Positions 44,332 to 55,791 are shown, counted from the stretch's first letter. The stretch: 64,000 nt of DNA from Trebouxia sp. TZW2008 (GCA_002118135.1 BDIU01000256.1:64773-128772), one strand, 5' to 3'. A program made the numbers and translations. The notes: a model not told the origin generated them from the letters alone.

Positions 44332-46519
44332 ATGGCCGTCCAGGTGACGCACGTCACAAGGGCTCTGGCAACGGCAGATGGAGGGTCACAATTTGGTACG
44401 GTCCCTCACACAGCATAACTGCAAATGATTGTGACAAAGTGATGCAATATCCTGGTTGAACTGTTGCTCGACATTCAGTCATGCTCGTGAGACACAGTAC
44501 TGCTGTCATTTCTTGCATGACTTGTGTGATGCACACTGCACATAGCAATGAGATCAAGCACAAATCTTTGCAGTCCGTTCCACAACTGGCAGCAAACCAA
44601 GTCACACTGTGAGGACGTAACATGTCAACGCAAGACAGCTTGTGCATTCCAGATCACCTCTTGACCACGCACAGCAGAAAGTGTTTCTGTGGCTTTTCAG
44701 AAGAGCTTGACATCTCTGTGGAAAAACAGAGCTGGTTTGGTGCTTGCCAGGAGAATGGCTGTGCTAGAGTTGTTGTTCTATGACGCGGAGGGCTCATGTT
44801 ATATGGATGGGCAATGACAACACTTGCTGGCTGAGTCCAAAAGATCCTTGCATGCAGAATCCCTGCTTGAGTCATGACTGCTGCTGACTGGCTCAGCTGT
44901 GTCTGGCTGTGCAGAAGAGATGGACACTTCCTTGGACAAGCAGAGCTGGTTTGGTGTGCTCTCCAGGAGCATGACTGTGTATGAGCTGCTGTTCTGTGAT
45001 GTGCAGGGCTCATGTTTATTCATTTGCACTGCAGAAAGTGTTTCTCTGGCTGTGCAGAAGAGCTGGACATTTCCTTGGACAAGCAGAGCTGGTTTGGCGT
45101 GCTTTCCAGGAGCATGGCTGTACATGAGCTGCTGTTCTGTGATGTGGAGGGCTCATGTGACATGGACTGGCACACAGCCCCTTGCCGCCAATTTGTCATC
45201 ATCATTGATGGTCAGTTTGCATTCCGCTCGACCACGTAGCCTTAGTACTGTTTTGCTTGCTGATGGCAGCTGTCACAACAAGCTCCAAATACGACAACTG
45301 TCAGTCTGCCAGCAGGGTGGCAAACTGCCGGTCTATACAGTTCGTCTATGCAATCAAAACACTTGCTAGTGTGGGCAGCAGTCTTCAAAAGGCTTAGGCT
45401 TGTCTGTTGTTTTAGAGACATCAGCAACATCTGTTCAACTTTGTTTATACGCACATGTGTCAGTCATCTCAGGCGCCACACATGAAGGCACAGCACAAGT
45501 GCGTACAGCAGTTTGCGTAGCCACAGCAATGCGCAATCAATAACGGCAAGCGTTAGCACGCAATTTTACCGAGGCTTCGACCTTTATTATCACTGGATGC
45601 TCCAATATGCCCAACATGCTTGTACCTTCAAGTATCTTCACATTGTGTACTGCAGTTCATCTACAAGCAAATTCATACAGCCACTTCTTTTTGTACGGAT
45701 AGTTGATGTAAGGACATTCTCGACGTAAAGACATTCTCGACGTAAGGACAAGGCAGGTGGGATCCAATCACTGCATTCCGACTGCAGTGGTCTGTCTATG
45801 TAAGAACAATTCAATATAAGTGCTGTCTTCTTGGAGTCAACGCAGTCGTCACAAAGAGAGGTCACTGAGGCTTGAGGTACCTCCGCATGTGTACTGCAGT
45901 TCGTCTACAAGCAAAATACTCACAGGAACGATCACTGGCTTGCAGGCGCTATAGATGTAACCACCACTGATGGCGTGACTAAGCGCTTTAGCCCTGGCAA
46001 AGTGCTTTTGGTCGAGGACACAACAGGTGACCCCACTGTATACAGTATATGCTCAGAAAGCTGTGCATTGCCTCAATATTTGTGCACCTGCAGCTGCGTA
46101 ACGGGCTCTTCATACGTTACTTGCTTGCTCGCTTGCAGGCTTGAGCTTCCTGCTCATGATTTTTAAACGCCACTGTCTGTGCTCATCTACACATTGCCAC
46201 TGCCAAATGTGATATGCAATTGACACCAACCACAGAACAGTCGTTGATGTTGAGCGCCATCATGGGAGCTTTTGTGAGCAGGAGCGGCAGAGGATTTGAC
46301 ATCAATGCTGCTGTCTCCAATGGCTGCACAAGCACAAGATTTTTCCAAAGCCGCAGTTCGTTTAAAGCAGCGCTTTCTGCAGTTCCCTGAGGCAGTACTG
46401 TTCTTGCAGGCAAGGGACATAAGTCAAAGGTAGTTGATAACAAGCCAGCCAAGAGCATCATGATCAAGCTCAGGTACAGAACTCATTTGCTCATTCATTT
46501 CAGTCTACACATATGCTAG
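44332..46519 (+). CDS. Small single-domain cupin
   Basis: This is a cupin-fold beta-barrel protein of about 130 aa; such proteins are metal-binding enzymes or ligand-binding proteins and the reaction is unknown. Exons are 44332-44395 (AVQVTHVTRALATADGGSQF), 45058-45235 (EELDISLDKQSWFGVLSRSM then HELLFCDVEGSCDMDWHTAP and CRQFVIIIDG), 45956-46026 (or starting at 45947; TTDGVTKRFSPGKVLLVEDT then TG) and 46410-46473 (KGHKSKVVDNKPAKSIMIKL). The order WHTAPCRQFVIIIDG, then RFSPGKVLLVEDTTGKGH matches a bacterial and plant cupin family with W-H-x-A-P and E-D-T-T-G-x-G-H blocks. The end may be an unspliced stop at 46519 or a further small exon. Phase works only if exon 2 ends at 45235. Exon 2 has two upstream copies. 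Confidence 0.8.
44685..45015 (+). repeat. Two upstream copies of cupin exon 2
   Basis: Exon 2 start (EELDISLDKQSWFGVLSRSM then HELLFCDVEGS) recurs at about 44695-44800 (ELDISVEKQSWFG, then frameshift) and about 44905-45010 (EEMDTSLDKQSWFGVLSRSM then YELLFCDVQGS, open). The second copy keeps the acceptor and about 35 codons but lacks the WHTAP part, so only the third copy (45058) is complete. Confidence 0.85.
45710..45872 (+). repeat. Dispersed TGCATTCTGACTGCAGTGG element in cupin intron
   Basis: About 150 bp similar to the 41.6-42.5 kb array unit and to 31.94-32.06 kb: GACGTAAGGACAAGG, CACTGCATTCCGACTGCAGT and a right end GTCGTCACAAAGAGAGGTCA. Confidence 0.6.
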
Positions 46520-46610
46520 GCAGGCTCAGCATGCCCAGCTAGTGTTACTGGAGCAATCAACCATCTCCAACCACTTTGATCCTGTGCTATTTTAAGCCAT
46601 GTATACTGTG
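46511..46610 (+). repeat. Dispersed CTAGGCAGGCTCAGCAGG element, copy 4
   Basis: The core CTAGGCAGGCTCAGCATGCC is followed by CAACCATCTCCAACCACTTT and a CCATGTATACTG tail, the best-preserved long copy on the plus strand. It lies at or just after the cupin 3' end. Confidence 0.65.
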
Positions 46611-46619
46611 CACAGAGGG

Positions 46620-48140
46620 AGGTGGGGTCCTTGCAGACAGTAAGGATTGTTGCCAAGCCTGTGTATTGTTGTACACTTACCCTGAGCACGATGCATATGC
46701 TTCTCTACATGGCTGTGACAAGCATTGTTCATAGACCTGCTGTACAGATCAAACATATGTACGGCAGGTTTATGATCATGCTTGTCACTTCCATGTACAA
46801 ATACATATGCATCATGCTCAGAGTAAGCTCGTTTTTCAACAGCTGTGCAAGTTAGTCAACTGCTCAAGATGTGCACGCTGTCTTTTGAGATGCAGGGAAG
46901 GCTTTCAAGTCTGATGACATTGTGTGCCGGATGAAGCCACCATTGGTCAGTCGTGAAAGTGCTGCCTGATGACAAGTGGTTTGAGTCATCACGAACAGCA
47001 GCATTGCTGAGATCGTTTACCAACTGGCATCAGTCATAGGTTAATACAAGCAGTATCAAAAGTCAGCAGATGCAGCAGGTATTGTAACGCCGTGAGGCTG
47101 TACACTAGCAATCAATCTTATCTACACTCGAGTTTCTAGACTACTGACTGTATACCTGGGCAATGAGATCGTCATCAACTCATTACTGCATTGAGGTTGT
47201 TTTGTGGCCGATACCAAGTTGAAGGTGTTACTTCAGCGCCGACCCCACTCGGGACATTGCTCTTGCGCTCACATGCATGACTGGCATGGGGCAGCCTATG
47301 ACAAGATTCAAATTCAAATAGGCTTCAGGGAGAGACATGCAGCTACTTCTGTGCACCAGGGTGAATTCAGCAATGTGGTGCAGCTCAACCCAACATTTTC
47401 TGCTACTCAACCTCATGTGAAGAATGGCACTGAGGTGAGGTTTTTTGCATAAATCCACGGCATGCTGAAAGGTTGGCATGACCACGTCCTGAAAGAAAGT
47501 GTGGAGAACACACTTGTGCGTGTCTGAAAGTGCTTGGCAAGCCGTGACAAAATGGTCAGAAGTTGCTGGCTTGCAGTAGCGATCACTAGCGCTTCGCTGA
47601 TAGAATGGGACAGCGGGTCGTCGCGCCTTCAAGTGAGGCATGTGCAGATGTCGGATCCATACACTAAGGTGCAATTGCTGCACGACTTGCGTTGCTAGCG
47701 AGCTCGTCAAACACAACAAAGACAGACTCATCGGAGACCAACAGCAGGACTTGTGCGTATGCTCGCTGGGAGATCGATACTCAAAGGCAAGGCTGGCCTG
47801 CACTATGCTTCTGTCACAAGAGACGGACAGCAGGGCATGCAGTTAAAGCCAGGCGGTGCAGCTAGTTTACAGGATGCGGTGTCGCATTCTGGGCTCCGCC
47901 TTACCTTCCAGCAACTGGCACAATCTCAGTCACCACGCGAAGGCCGCCCACGCCATGCTGCCGGCCCGGTCTGCGAGCTTCCGGCGTGAGCGACGTCACG
48001 AACGTGCACAGCGCTCGATTAGGGCAAAAGGGCGCTGCCACTAAATCTTGACCGAGCAGCCCTTGTCGTGCCCTGAAGATTGACAGGCTGGGTTTGCCCC
48101 TTCAAGAGCCCACTTTCAGCACAGTCACAAGCAAACGCTG
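46620..48140. other. Unassigned region with an orphan GC-rich island
   Basis: About 47580-48080 is GC-rich like the 5' ends of the other genes and contains GTGAGCGACGTCACG. Open frames run on both strands (minus 47803-47228; plus 47753-47989 and an Arg-rich 47856-48044) but none has recognisable homology. A plus-strand exon-like piece at about 46900-46945 (GKAFKSDDIVCRMKPPL) is flanked by AG and GT. A gene start is likely; strand and product are undetermined. Confidence 0.35.
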
Positions 48141-48149
48141 TGAGCTTTC

Positions 48150-48680
48150 AAGGAGCGCCTTTGGTGAATGCGCAGCGTCTTCTGTGATGCAGTGTTTGGT
48201 GAACACGCCTTGTTAGTACCTCAGTTGTGTTTGGTCAACACGTCACCCATCTTCCCTCCCAGTTATGCAGTGTGCCTTCAAGGAGCGCTTTTGGTGAACG
48301 CGCAGGGTCCACAGGACGCAGTGTTTGGTGAACACGCCTTGTTTATAAGTCTGTTTCGTTTGCTTCACACGCCAGCCATCTTTTCTTGCAACTCCAGTTA
48401 TGCAGTGTACCTTCAAGGAGCGCTTTTGGTGAACGCGCAGCGTCCACAGGACGCAGTGTTTGGTGAACACGCCTTGTTGGTGAATCTGTTTTGTTTGCTT
48501 CACACGTCAGCCTTCCCTTGCAACTCCAGTTATGCAGTGTACCTTCAAGAAGCGCTTTTGGTGAACGCGCATCGTCCACAGGACGCAGTGTTTGGTGAAC
48601 ACGCCTTGCTGGTAGATCTGCCGTGTTTGCTCAACACGTCAACCCTCTTCCCTTGCAATACTCTTTTTGGGAGACACTGC
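48150..48680 (+). repeat. 132-bp satellite, four copies
   Basis: Unit starts (AGGAGCGC(C/T)TTTGGTGAA) lie at about 48151, 48281, 48416 and 48547, so the period is 130-135 bp. Each contains an exact 6-bp inverted repeat (GCGTCC-ACA-GGACGC) and two TTTGGTGAAC boxes. A plus-strand open frame of 190 codons crosses the array with a repeating ALLVNAQRPQDAVFGEHALL peptide, and the minus strand is also largely open, which is typical of a short-period repeat and not proof of a protein. Confidence 0.85.
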
Positions 48681-48911
48681 TGGTCCAGGTCCTCGTCCCG
48701 TCTCCTGGAAACACCCAGCTCAATGCTCACAGCAGCTTGACTGGGTGGCTGAGAGAACAGAATATCACAACACACCAGTGTATTGTCAACACGACCAAAA
48801 GGAAGCCACTCCCGCATATTTCCAGTACCAGACATCTAACAGCTGATGTAGCAGGCGTTCAGAGCTGTGCTTGGCCAGCCCTTGCCTTCAGGGCCAGGCC
48901 AGGCAATGCAT

Positions 48912-48913
<2 letters not shown>

Positions 48914-48946
<33 letters not shown>

Positions 48947-48956
48947 CAGCAGCAGC
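48914..48956 (+). repeat. (CAG)n microsatellite
   Basis: About fourteen CAG units, interrupted by one TAG, followed by CAGCTG. Confidence 0.9.
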
Positions 48957-48959
48957 TGT

Positions 48960-50472
48960 AGTCTAGCTTGGTCACAGTTGCTGTCCTGTATGGTGCTGTT
49001 GACAGATAATGCATGCACAATAAGGTAATGCTGCCTCTGAATGGTGTTCGAGGACTTGTGCACATCTTGCAAGTCGTAACAATGCCAAGCTCTGTGCCTT
49101 TGCACGTGCACACAATCTGATTTTGGTTGCGCTTGTCATGCTGTGGTGTGCATGTGGGACTTCAAGAGCAATGTGAAGCAGGGGTAGTCTGGATCTGCTC
49201 CTTTAGAATTGCCTTTGGCAGCACTCGGGATCTGCACCAACAACAAGCAGCTGGTGTTGACAGCCTTGCTGTGGCGAGGCAGAGTGAGGATGTCAAACAC
49301 AGGTCAGCACTCATGGCATGGGACATAAGCACTCCTCATTGCGCTTCATTGTCAATCTGTCTGCCTTGAGGTGACGATGTACCAGGTATGCAATATCACA
49401 ACAGCTTAAATTGACAGCATTCTGTGGCATGCAAGCTAACAGACATCCTTTGAGCATGTGTCTACCGCATGACTGGAGTTGCAAGGGAAGTTGGCTGACG
49501 TGTGAAATAAACACAACAGATTCACCAACAAGGCGTGTTCACCAAACACTGTGTCCTGTGGACGCTGCGCGTTCACCAAAAGCGCTCCTTGATGGCACAC
49601 TTGCAAGCCTGACTTCAGCATCTTCATGCTTTGGCAAGTGCAAGACAGCAGTCAAGTTTCGCATTTGTGAACGCCTGTCGAAATGAACTTCAGTCTGATG
49701 CAGGCTCATTGCTTTATGAATCCTGCTGCTAAGCATGGTACCCTTTAAGCAATGAGGGCATGCTTATCTGAATGTAAGGTACTTGCCAGTCCCTTTTCAA
49801 CAGCAAACGATGTGAACATACATGCCAACAATGGCTACCAGCGTGTAGGCTAGGATAAACTTGACCATATGTCAGCAGCTGTTGTGAGGATCAGATTTGC
49901 GGAAGCCAGGTATAACAAACCCCACCAAAACACTGTCTACCCCATAGCATTGACATTACAGCAGCCAATGGTAGACCTTAAGCCCAGAACAGCACAAACT
50001 GCACAGCAATGCGCCTTAAGCGAAACCAGATCAGCAGGGGCTCTGCATGGTAGCAGAGGCAGACTACAGTTTGAATATTAGTAAACGTACTAGCATGCAG
50101 TGGTATGCACCGCTCACGATTGCCTGAGCCAAAACGAAAAGCTGAGATTGGTTCTGCTGAATGCAAGCTAATGCTTCAAGTCGGGACATGTCATCGAGGC
50201 GTGCAGTGCATGTTTCGTGCAGAAGTGCAGAACTATCAGATCGCGGGCTTCATAGCCTCACCTGCGAGCCCATTCTTGTGCAGGTCTCAACAGGAGAGCT
50301 GCAATCAGTCAGCTGTGACAAAGCTTTACCTAATCCAGTAATAATGCAGTGCTAGAACTATGCCTGCATGCAGTCAAAGGTGCAGCTGCAATCGCGAGCG
50401 GCATCTGTTGACTGTGTATGCCAATCTTGATTGCGTCAAGGCGCGCAACTGTATGCGCATCAGATGTGCACC
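48960..50472. other. No recognised gene; 5' flank of the monooxygenase
   Basis: A plus-strand stretch 49165-49300 between AG and GGTCA is open (RIAFGSTRDLHQQQAAGVDS) but not recognised. An inverted satellite copy lies at 49500-49615. From about 50380 the sequence becomes GC-richer toward the monooxygenase start. Confidence 0.4.
49500..49615 (-). repeat. Isolated inverted copy of the 132-bp satellite
   Basis: On the minus strand this reads QGALLVNAQRPQDTVFGEHA, the same as the satellite unit at 48.15-48.68 kb, in opposite orientation and about 0.85 kb away. The GCGTCC/GGACGC hairpin is partly changed (GTGTCC). Confidence 0.85.
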
Positions 50473-53400
50473 ATGGCAAACCACTCGGCGTTGAGCAAGC
50501 AGGCCGTTGTGGCAGGTGCAGGCCCTGTGGGTACTTTGACCGCCATCGCTTTGGCGAAACAAGGTTGGCAGGTCCAGGTGAAGCATTGTTACGCGGCAAA
50601 GTCCAGTGCCTGCACAGTAATGTTGCATGATCTACAGCAGCTTGCTTGGGTGTCAGATGCGCCTGCCGAGGTGCAAGACGACGTCTGCATCACACGCGTG
50701 AAGATTCTGCACTGTATCCTGTAGGTGTTTGACAGATGGCCTCTTCCCAGCAGCAGACCAAGCGCTTCGGACACACGAGCTTACATGCTCAATCTGAATT
50801 CCAGAGCGTTGCGGGCATTCAAGCTCTTCGACGTTGAAGTCAACCCCCTGATCGCCCCTCACGGAGGTTCAATACGTGGGTCTCAAGCCTTGAGCAGAGC
50901 GCACTCTCACTTTTTGTGTGCTGCGTGTTCACACGCTGATCTCAGTCAACATTACCTGCGACTGTGCTGTTTGCAACAGCTGTGCAAGCTGTTACAATAG
51001 CGCTCTTGTTGCTGCAGAGGCTCACTCTTGAAGAATCTTGATTTGCTACATTGTAAACACAGCAAACTCAACATGAAGCCAGAACACAAGCATTCGATGC
51101 CTGTTGTTGGAACTTATTGGCGATTCTCTGCAGGTCAAGCCTTCTACAATGAGAAAGGAGCAGTGGTCAGAAGCTTCACAGAAGCTGTGGGTTATCCAGC
51201 TACCAGGCTGCGCATCTTCAGAGATGAAATTGCTCGCCAGCTCATTGATGAAGCTCAGCGCTTGCACCCAGACAGAATCACTTTCAACTTTGGGGTCCCC
51301 ATAGCAAACGTGGACTTGGACAAGCAAACTGTCACCACGTCAAAGAACACAGACAATTTGGTGAGTTATGCATGGTGTTTGCATCCTGTTCAAGCAGCAT
51401 CACAGCTGCACTCTGCAAACTTGCTGCACCAGTCATGCCAACAATTCACATGCCAACAAGCTTCGTTGTTGCCATCATATTGCAGTGCATTCCAGTCATT
51501 GCTTCAATGCTGTAACTGGTTTTTGGGTTTCAGCATGCATAGACATAAAATGCAACACTACTAAAGAAGCATATTCAATCCCCTGTGTTAAAATAGCTCA
51601 AGGACTAGGTTCCAAAGCTATTTCTGAGATATCTGAGAGCGAAGCTTTAATACATGCATTTCTGCAGGTGGACTATGACCTGTTGGTAGGCGCAGATGGT
51701 GCAAACAGTGTGGTGCGTGCACAGCTGCAAAACGCGGTGCCCAACCTTGTGCGGCGTATCCGGCATGATGTTGTTTACAGTGCAGCCAGTGTCAAAGTAC
51801 CTGCTGAGGAACTGCCGGGTCATTGTTTCTTTGAGGGCCATGCATTTGAGGTGAGCAGCGTTGAGCAATGTTGACACAAGCATGCAGAAGTTGTGCTGGA
51901 AACAGAAACTCCACAGCAGCATTACGCTGGTGCCATTTGCTGCTCCAGCATGACGCTATTCACAGCGCTGCTGGTGTCACAGTATCTGCTGATACCTGCT
52001 GAGGAACTGCCAGGCCATGCTTTCTTTGAGGGCCATGCGTTTGAGGTGAGCAGCGCTGAGCACTGTTGACACAGGCATGCAGAAGTAGTGCTGAAAACAA
52101 TTGCACCACAGCAGCATTGTGTTGATGCCATTTGTTTGTCCAACATGACGTTGTTTAAAGTGCTGCTGGCATCACAGTACCTGCTGAGGGACTGCTGGGT
52201 CATTGTTTCTTGAGGGTCATGCGTTTGAGGTGAGCAACATCGAGCAATATTGACACAGGCATACAGAAGCAGGTGCTGGAAACAATCGCACCACAGCTTC
52301 ATGATGCTAATGCCATTTGCTACTCCAAAATAACTTTGTTTACAGTGTTTACAGGTATCACAGTTCCTGCTGAGGAACTGCCAGGCCATGGTTTTATTTG
52401 CAAATTATGCATTTGAGGTGAGAAATGACGAGAGACATGCAGAACTAGACTTGAGAAAGAGAGAGAGTACTTTTACCTGCGCAAAGTAATTGCATGACAG
52501 CAACATCAATTTGCTGCAGATTGCCAAGTCTTTTGTGACAGTCAAGTTGCAGGGCAGCTTTCAATAAATGCCAGCACAGCAGCTTGATTGCATGGAATTG
52601 GTGCTTCAGTTGCCACATGAGCTGCATGCTCTTGTCAACATTTGCATGTGTGTTCTGACAGGTCAGCAAATCTTCCTTGACATGCTGCTGCTCGTGTTTG
52701 TGTCATAGGAACGTCCTATGCGAAAATGGCTGTTGACACATGGTGACAATGGCAATGTTTGCATGTATAAAACAATCTGTAGAAGAACTACATCAATTAT
52801 TTGCGGCTTGTCTTTGATCTAGGAAGGAGCTGCGCCGCAGCACAATTGGGAAAACACGACGAGAATGCTTTCAGCGTTTTGCATGTATGAGCTGATTAGC
52901 GAGGCATTTCTTTGACAGTCTGCAGATCTCTTCAGCAGCAGATGTCTTTAACACTTTGCTGTTTTCTTCACTAATCTCCTGCTTGTCCTCGACGTAGGAA
53001 GGAGCTGTGACATGGAACGGGCGAGGAGATGGGGATGTACGGATTGCCCTCTTCATACCAGCAGAGTTTGCAGACAAGATCACGTAAGCACGTACCCGCG
53101 CACTGTCATTGCATGTCATGCATGGAGTGATCTTTAAAGCAGGCTTTCATACAGTCTGTCATGATGCTTGCACGAGCTGTCAGTACGTGTGAAAGTCTCC
53201 CTGTGCATGTGCACAGTCTGAGCAAGCTGGCTCAACACATGGCCATGGCAAAAGGTCTGCCATTCTGCATATGTTGTCACCATCTACTCAGTCTGCAATG
53301 CTGATCATGCAGTGTCCTGCCCTGCAGTGCCCTGCCTTGCCTTGCCCTGCTCTGCCCTGCCCTGCCCTGCCCTGCCCTGCCCTGCCCTGCCCTGCCCTGC

Positions 53401-54990
53401 CCTGCTCTGTTTGTTTACATGACTATATGCAATGCTTGCTTGTTCATTGTGGCTTGCAGGCTGTTTACCAACTTATCAATACCTTTAAGGGCGTACAATT
53501 CTGCTTACCTCAGCATGACAGTTTGACATTGACAGCTTGTAGTCAAGCTGAAGAGTCCCAAACTGAAGATGCTGCTGAGTACAATACCTCCCGATCTCAA
53601 TGTGCTGGCCGCATCAAGCAAGATGTTACTTGCTAACAATCATTTATAACTTCACAGATAGTTCTTACATGCAATGCAGGGCAGGGGACCCCAAATGGAT
53701 ACAGGATAGGCTAGAATCCGGCCTGCCTAGCCTTCCACAGCCAGGCAAAGAAGCCATCTTGGAATTGGCAACATCAAACCCCCAGTGGCATCCTTTGTCC
53801 AGCTGGACCCATGTGTCCCAATTGCATGGGCCTAACGTAAGCATGACTCAATATGCAAACCAGTTGCATGAAGTCAGCTGAGTCACTTGCCTGATGTGAA
53901 GTCAGCTGAGTCACTTGCCTGATGCGGGTTGTGTCATGATCAGCTCAAGTGTGCAGATCATTACTCAAATCTGTGTCCAGCAAAATCGCATCCAACAATT
54001 GCATGGTCCTAAGTACGTATGTCAGAATGAGCTATGGTATGGAAATCATAGGCGAGTCACTCAAAGTCACATCACCGGAACAACAGGCTTATCACATGCT
54101 GCGTGGAGGTGGCCAGGGGTGTTATTGATGATCATGGATGTTGCAGACTGTGCTTTTGAGGGGTGCAGCACACACCATGACCCCAACCTTAGGCCAGGGC
54201 CTGGATTGTGGCCTGGAAGATGTGGATGTCTTTGCACAAACCCTGGAGCAGCATCAATGCCTTGAAACAGCGCTGCCAGCTTACAATGAGGCATAAGCAC
54301 TTGAGGGTGTATGCTGTTGTTTAGTGGTGAAAGCTGATGGTGGTTTGTATTGCAGACTGTGCTTTTGGGGGACGCAGCGCACACCATGACCCCCATCTTG
54401 GGCCAGGGCCTAAATTGTGGCCTAGAGGATGTAGCTGTTTTTGCACAAACCCTGGAGCAGCATCAAGGGCGTCTTGACACTGCCCTGCCAGCTTACAACA
54501 AGGCACGATGGGCAGATGTTGAAGCTATGGTCAATATCAATGAGATTGTGGCCAATCAGAATTTGCAAGCAAGACCTCAGGTCAGAAATTGTCCACTTGG
54601 TCATTTGCTGAGATGTACCTCAACACATTGCCAAACAGATGCTGTCTGATTGAGCAGTCTCTTTTCTGTATGCAACGGCCAAAACATGCATGAAGCACCA
54701 TGTATCAAGGCTTGAACGACGTGAAAGAAGGTGTCTTTGTCGTGCAGGACCGAGACTGGAGACACGTCATGTACCTCAGATCACATGCGCTGCTGTTGCA
54801 GCTTCATGTAGCTTCACACTCAATACTGCACAAAGCAATGCCTGCCGTCTTTGCAAGGCCCAAATTCATCAGCATGCTGAATGGTGAAGCTCCATACCGC
54901 TCTGTCTTGTCTAGTATATACACAGACGCTGTAGTGTTCAGTAGTATACTTGTTGGGACACTAGCAAGTCTTGCGTATTGTGTGCTATAG
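50473..54990 (+). CDS. FAD-dependent monooxygenase, KMO-like, with C-terminal membrane anchor
   Basis: A flavoprotein hydroxylase of the PHBH/KMO fold. Eight exons close in phase to 458 aa: 50473-50577, 50725-50875, 51134-51360, 51668-51850, 52998-53083, 53680-53836, 54356-54580 and 54748-54990. The dinucleotide-binding GAGPVG is at residues 15-20. The DG motif is at about 169-172 (GADGANSVVR). The GD motif is at 308-309 in LLGDAAHTMTPILGQGLNCG, then LED; the GQGxNxGxED form is typical of kynurenine 3-monooxygenase, whereas UbiH types read differently. The last 19 residues (FSSILVGTLASLAYCVL) form one membrane span, as in KMO of the mitochondrial outer membrane. Whether the alga uses kynurenine is not shown; the substrate may differ. 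Exons 4 and 7 have decayed tandem copies. Confidence 0.88.
51985..52420 (+). repeat. Three extra copies of monooxygenase exon 4 end
   Basis: The exon 4 end (VPAEELPGHCFFEGHAFE|GTGAGC) recurs at about 51990-52046, 52168-52230 and 52358-52418, spaced about 185-195 bp, each with the same following intron. The first keeps IPAEELPGHAFFEGHAFE and a perfect donor; later ones lose the frame. Confidence 0.88.
52818..52862 (+). repeat. Partial copy of monooxygenase exon 5 acceptor
   Basis: TGATCTAG|GAAGGAGCTG resembles the true exon 5 acceptor (GACGTAG|GAAGGAGCTG at 52998). The sequence after it does not continue the protein. Confidence 0.5.
53308..53406 (+). repeat. CCCTG minisatellite in monooxygenase intron
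   Basis: About eighteen CCTGC/CCCTG pentamers with few interruptions. The complementary strand has GGG runs every five bases and can form G-quadruplexes. On the transcript it is C-rich. Confidence 0.9.
54147..54292 (+). repeat. Decayed copy of monooxygenase exon 7
   Basis: A full-length copy of the FAD-binding exon lies 209 bp upstream of the real one. It has a TTGCAG acceptor and an open frame reading TVLLRGAAHTMTPTLGQGLD, but the flavin-contacting GD is changed to RG, and an in-frame TAA follows NEA. It is thus a duplicated exon that has lost the key Asp. Confidence 0.88.
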
Positions 54991-55791
54991 TTGCGGGATC
55001 TGGTGTAGACCATATGGCAAGCTTGTACAACATCAACACAGGTACAGACGTCCGTAAAAAGCAGCTAGAGTTCAAGTGATTCAGTAGGTCAGGTAACAGG
55101 TGACATGTTAAGCAGACAGTAGCATTGACTACCATAGCTTAAGCAGACAGTAGCATTGACTACCTTAGCTACTACCTGGTAGCTTGATACTTGACTAGAA
55201 CTTGATTTTTTGTATTTGATACAGTAGGTGCATAAGGGTTTACAATTGACTGACGCGGTGCACCTCAATACACAACTTACAGAGGCTATAAAGCTAGCTA
55301 GCAGCTTACCCTGTAAGCTTTGATAGCGGTAATCAGTTCTACTTTCCACCTCTGTTGTGCTGAGTCAACCAAAATGATGGTGTCCTTCATTTAGATCATG
55401 CAAGTCAGGCGCTGACGGCAGCTTCGACTTCTGTGCCGAATTCAAACTGCACGTGTACGTGTGCACGTTGCTGATTTGCATGCTTCCTGTACAAATTTTT
55501 GGCACGGCTGAGGCATCTCAACAACATGCATGAAGTTAATTCAAAATATGCTGAGCTATTACCGGCAGCAGTGCTAACAGTATTGCTTGGTGCACGTGGC
55601 ATACAGAACACTGTTGCAGCTGCATACACACCTTGATGTCCATCAAACCTTGGTGCCCTTGGAGTGAGGTGCGTGTGCCGGACACATCAGGCAGCAAGCC
55701 TCTTGGTCCTAAGCGGCACTGCCTCTGAGGCAGGCCCATTGTCTGCCTCTCATGCGAGGCGTGCTTTGGATACACGTGAGAGTTTGAATTT
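54991..55791. other. Intergenic between monooxygenase and TIC62
   Basis: Contains a two-copy direct repeat of about 33 bp at about 55107-55170 (GCAGACAGTAGCATTGACTA). From about 55650 the sequence is GC-richer and probably holds the TIC62 promoter and 5' UTR. Confidence 0.5.

Noticed and set aside
48150..48680. Satellite as a centromere or telomere fragment
   Set aside because: Only four copies, surrounded by genes; no telomere-type repeat in the window.
48168..48740. 190-codon repeating ORF over the 132-bp satellite
   Set aside because: Unit lengths of 130-135 bp are not all multiples of three, both strands are open and an inverted copy exists elsewhere; better read as a DNA satellite.
52871..53119. 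Minus-strand 82-codon frame opposite the monooxygenase
   Set aside because: It is antisense to exon 5 (52998-53083), whose plus-strand reading fits the enzyme in phase.
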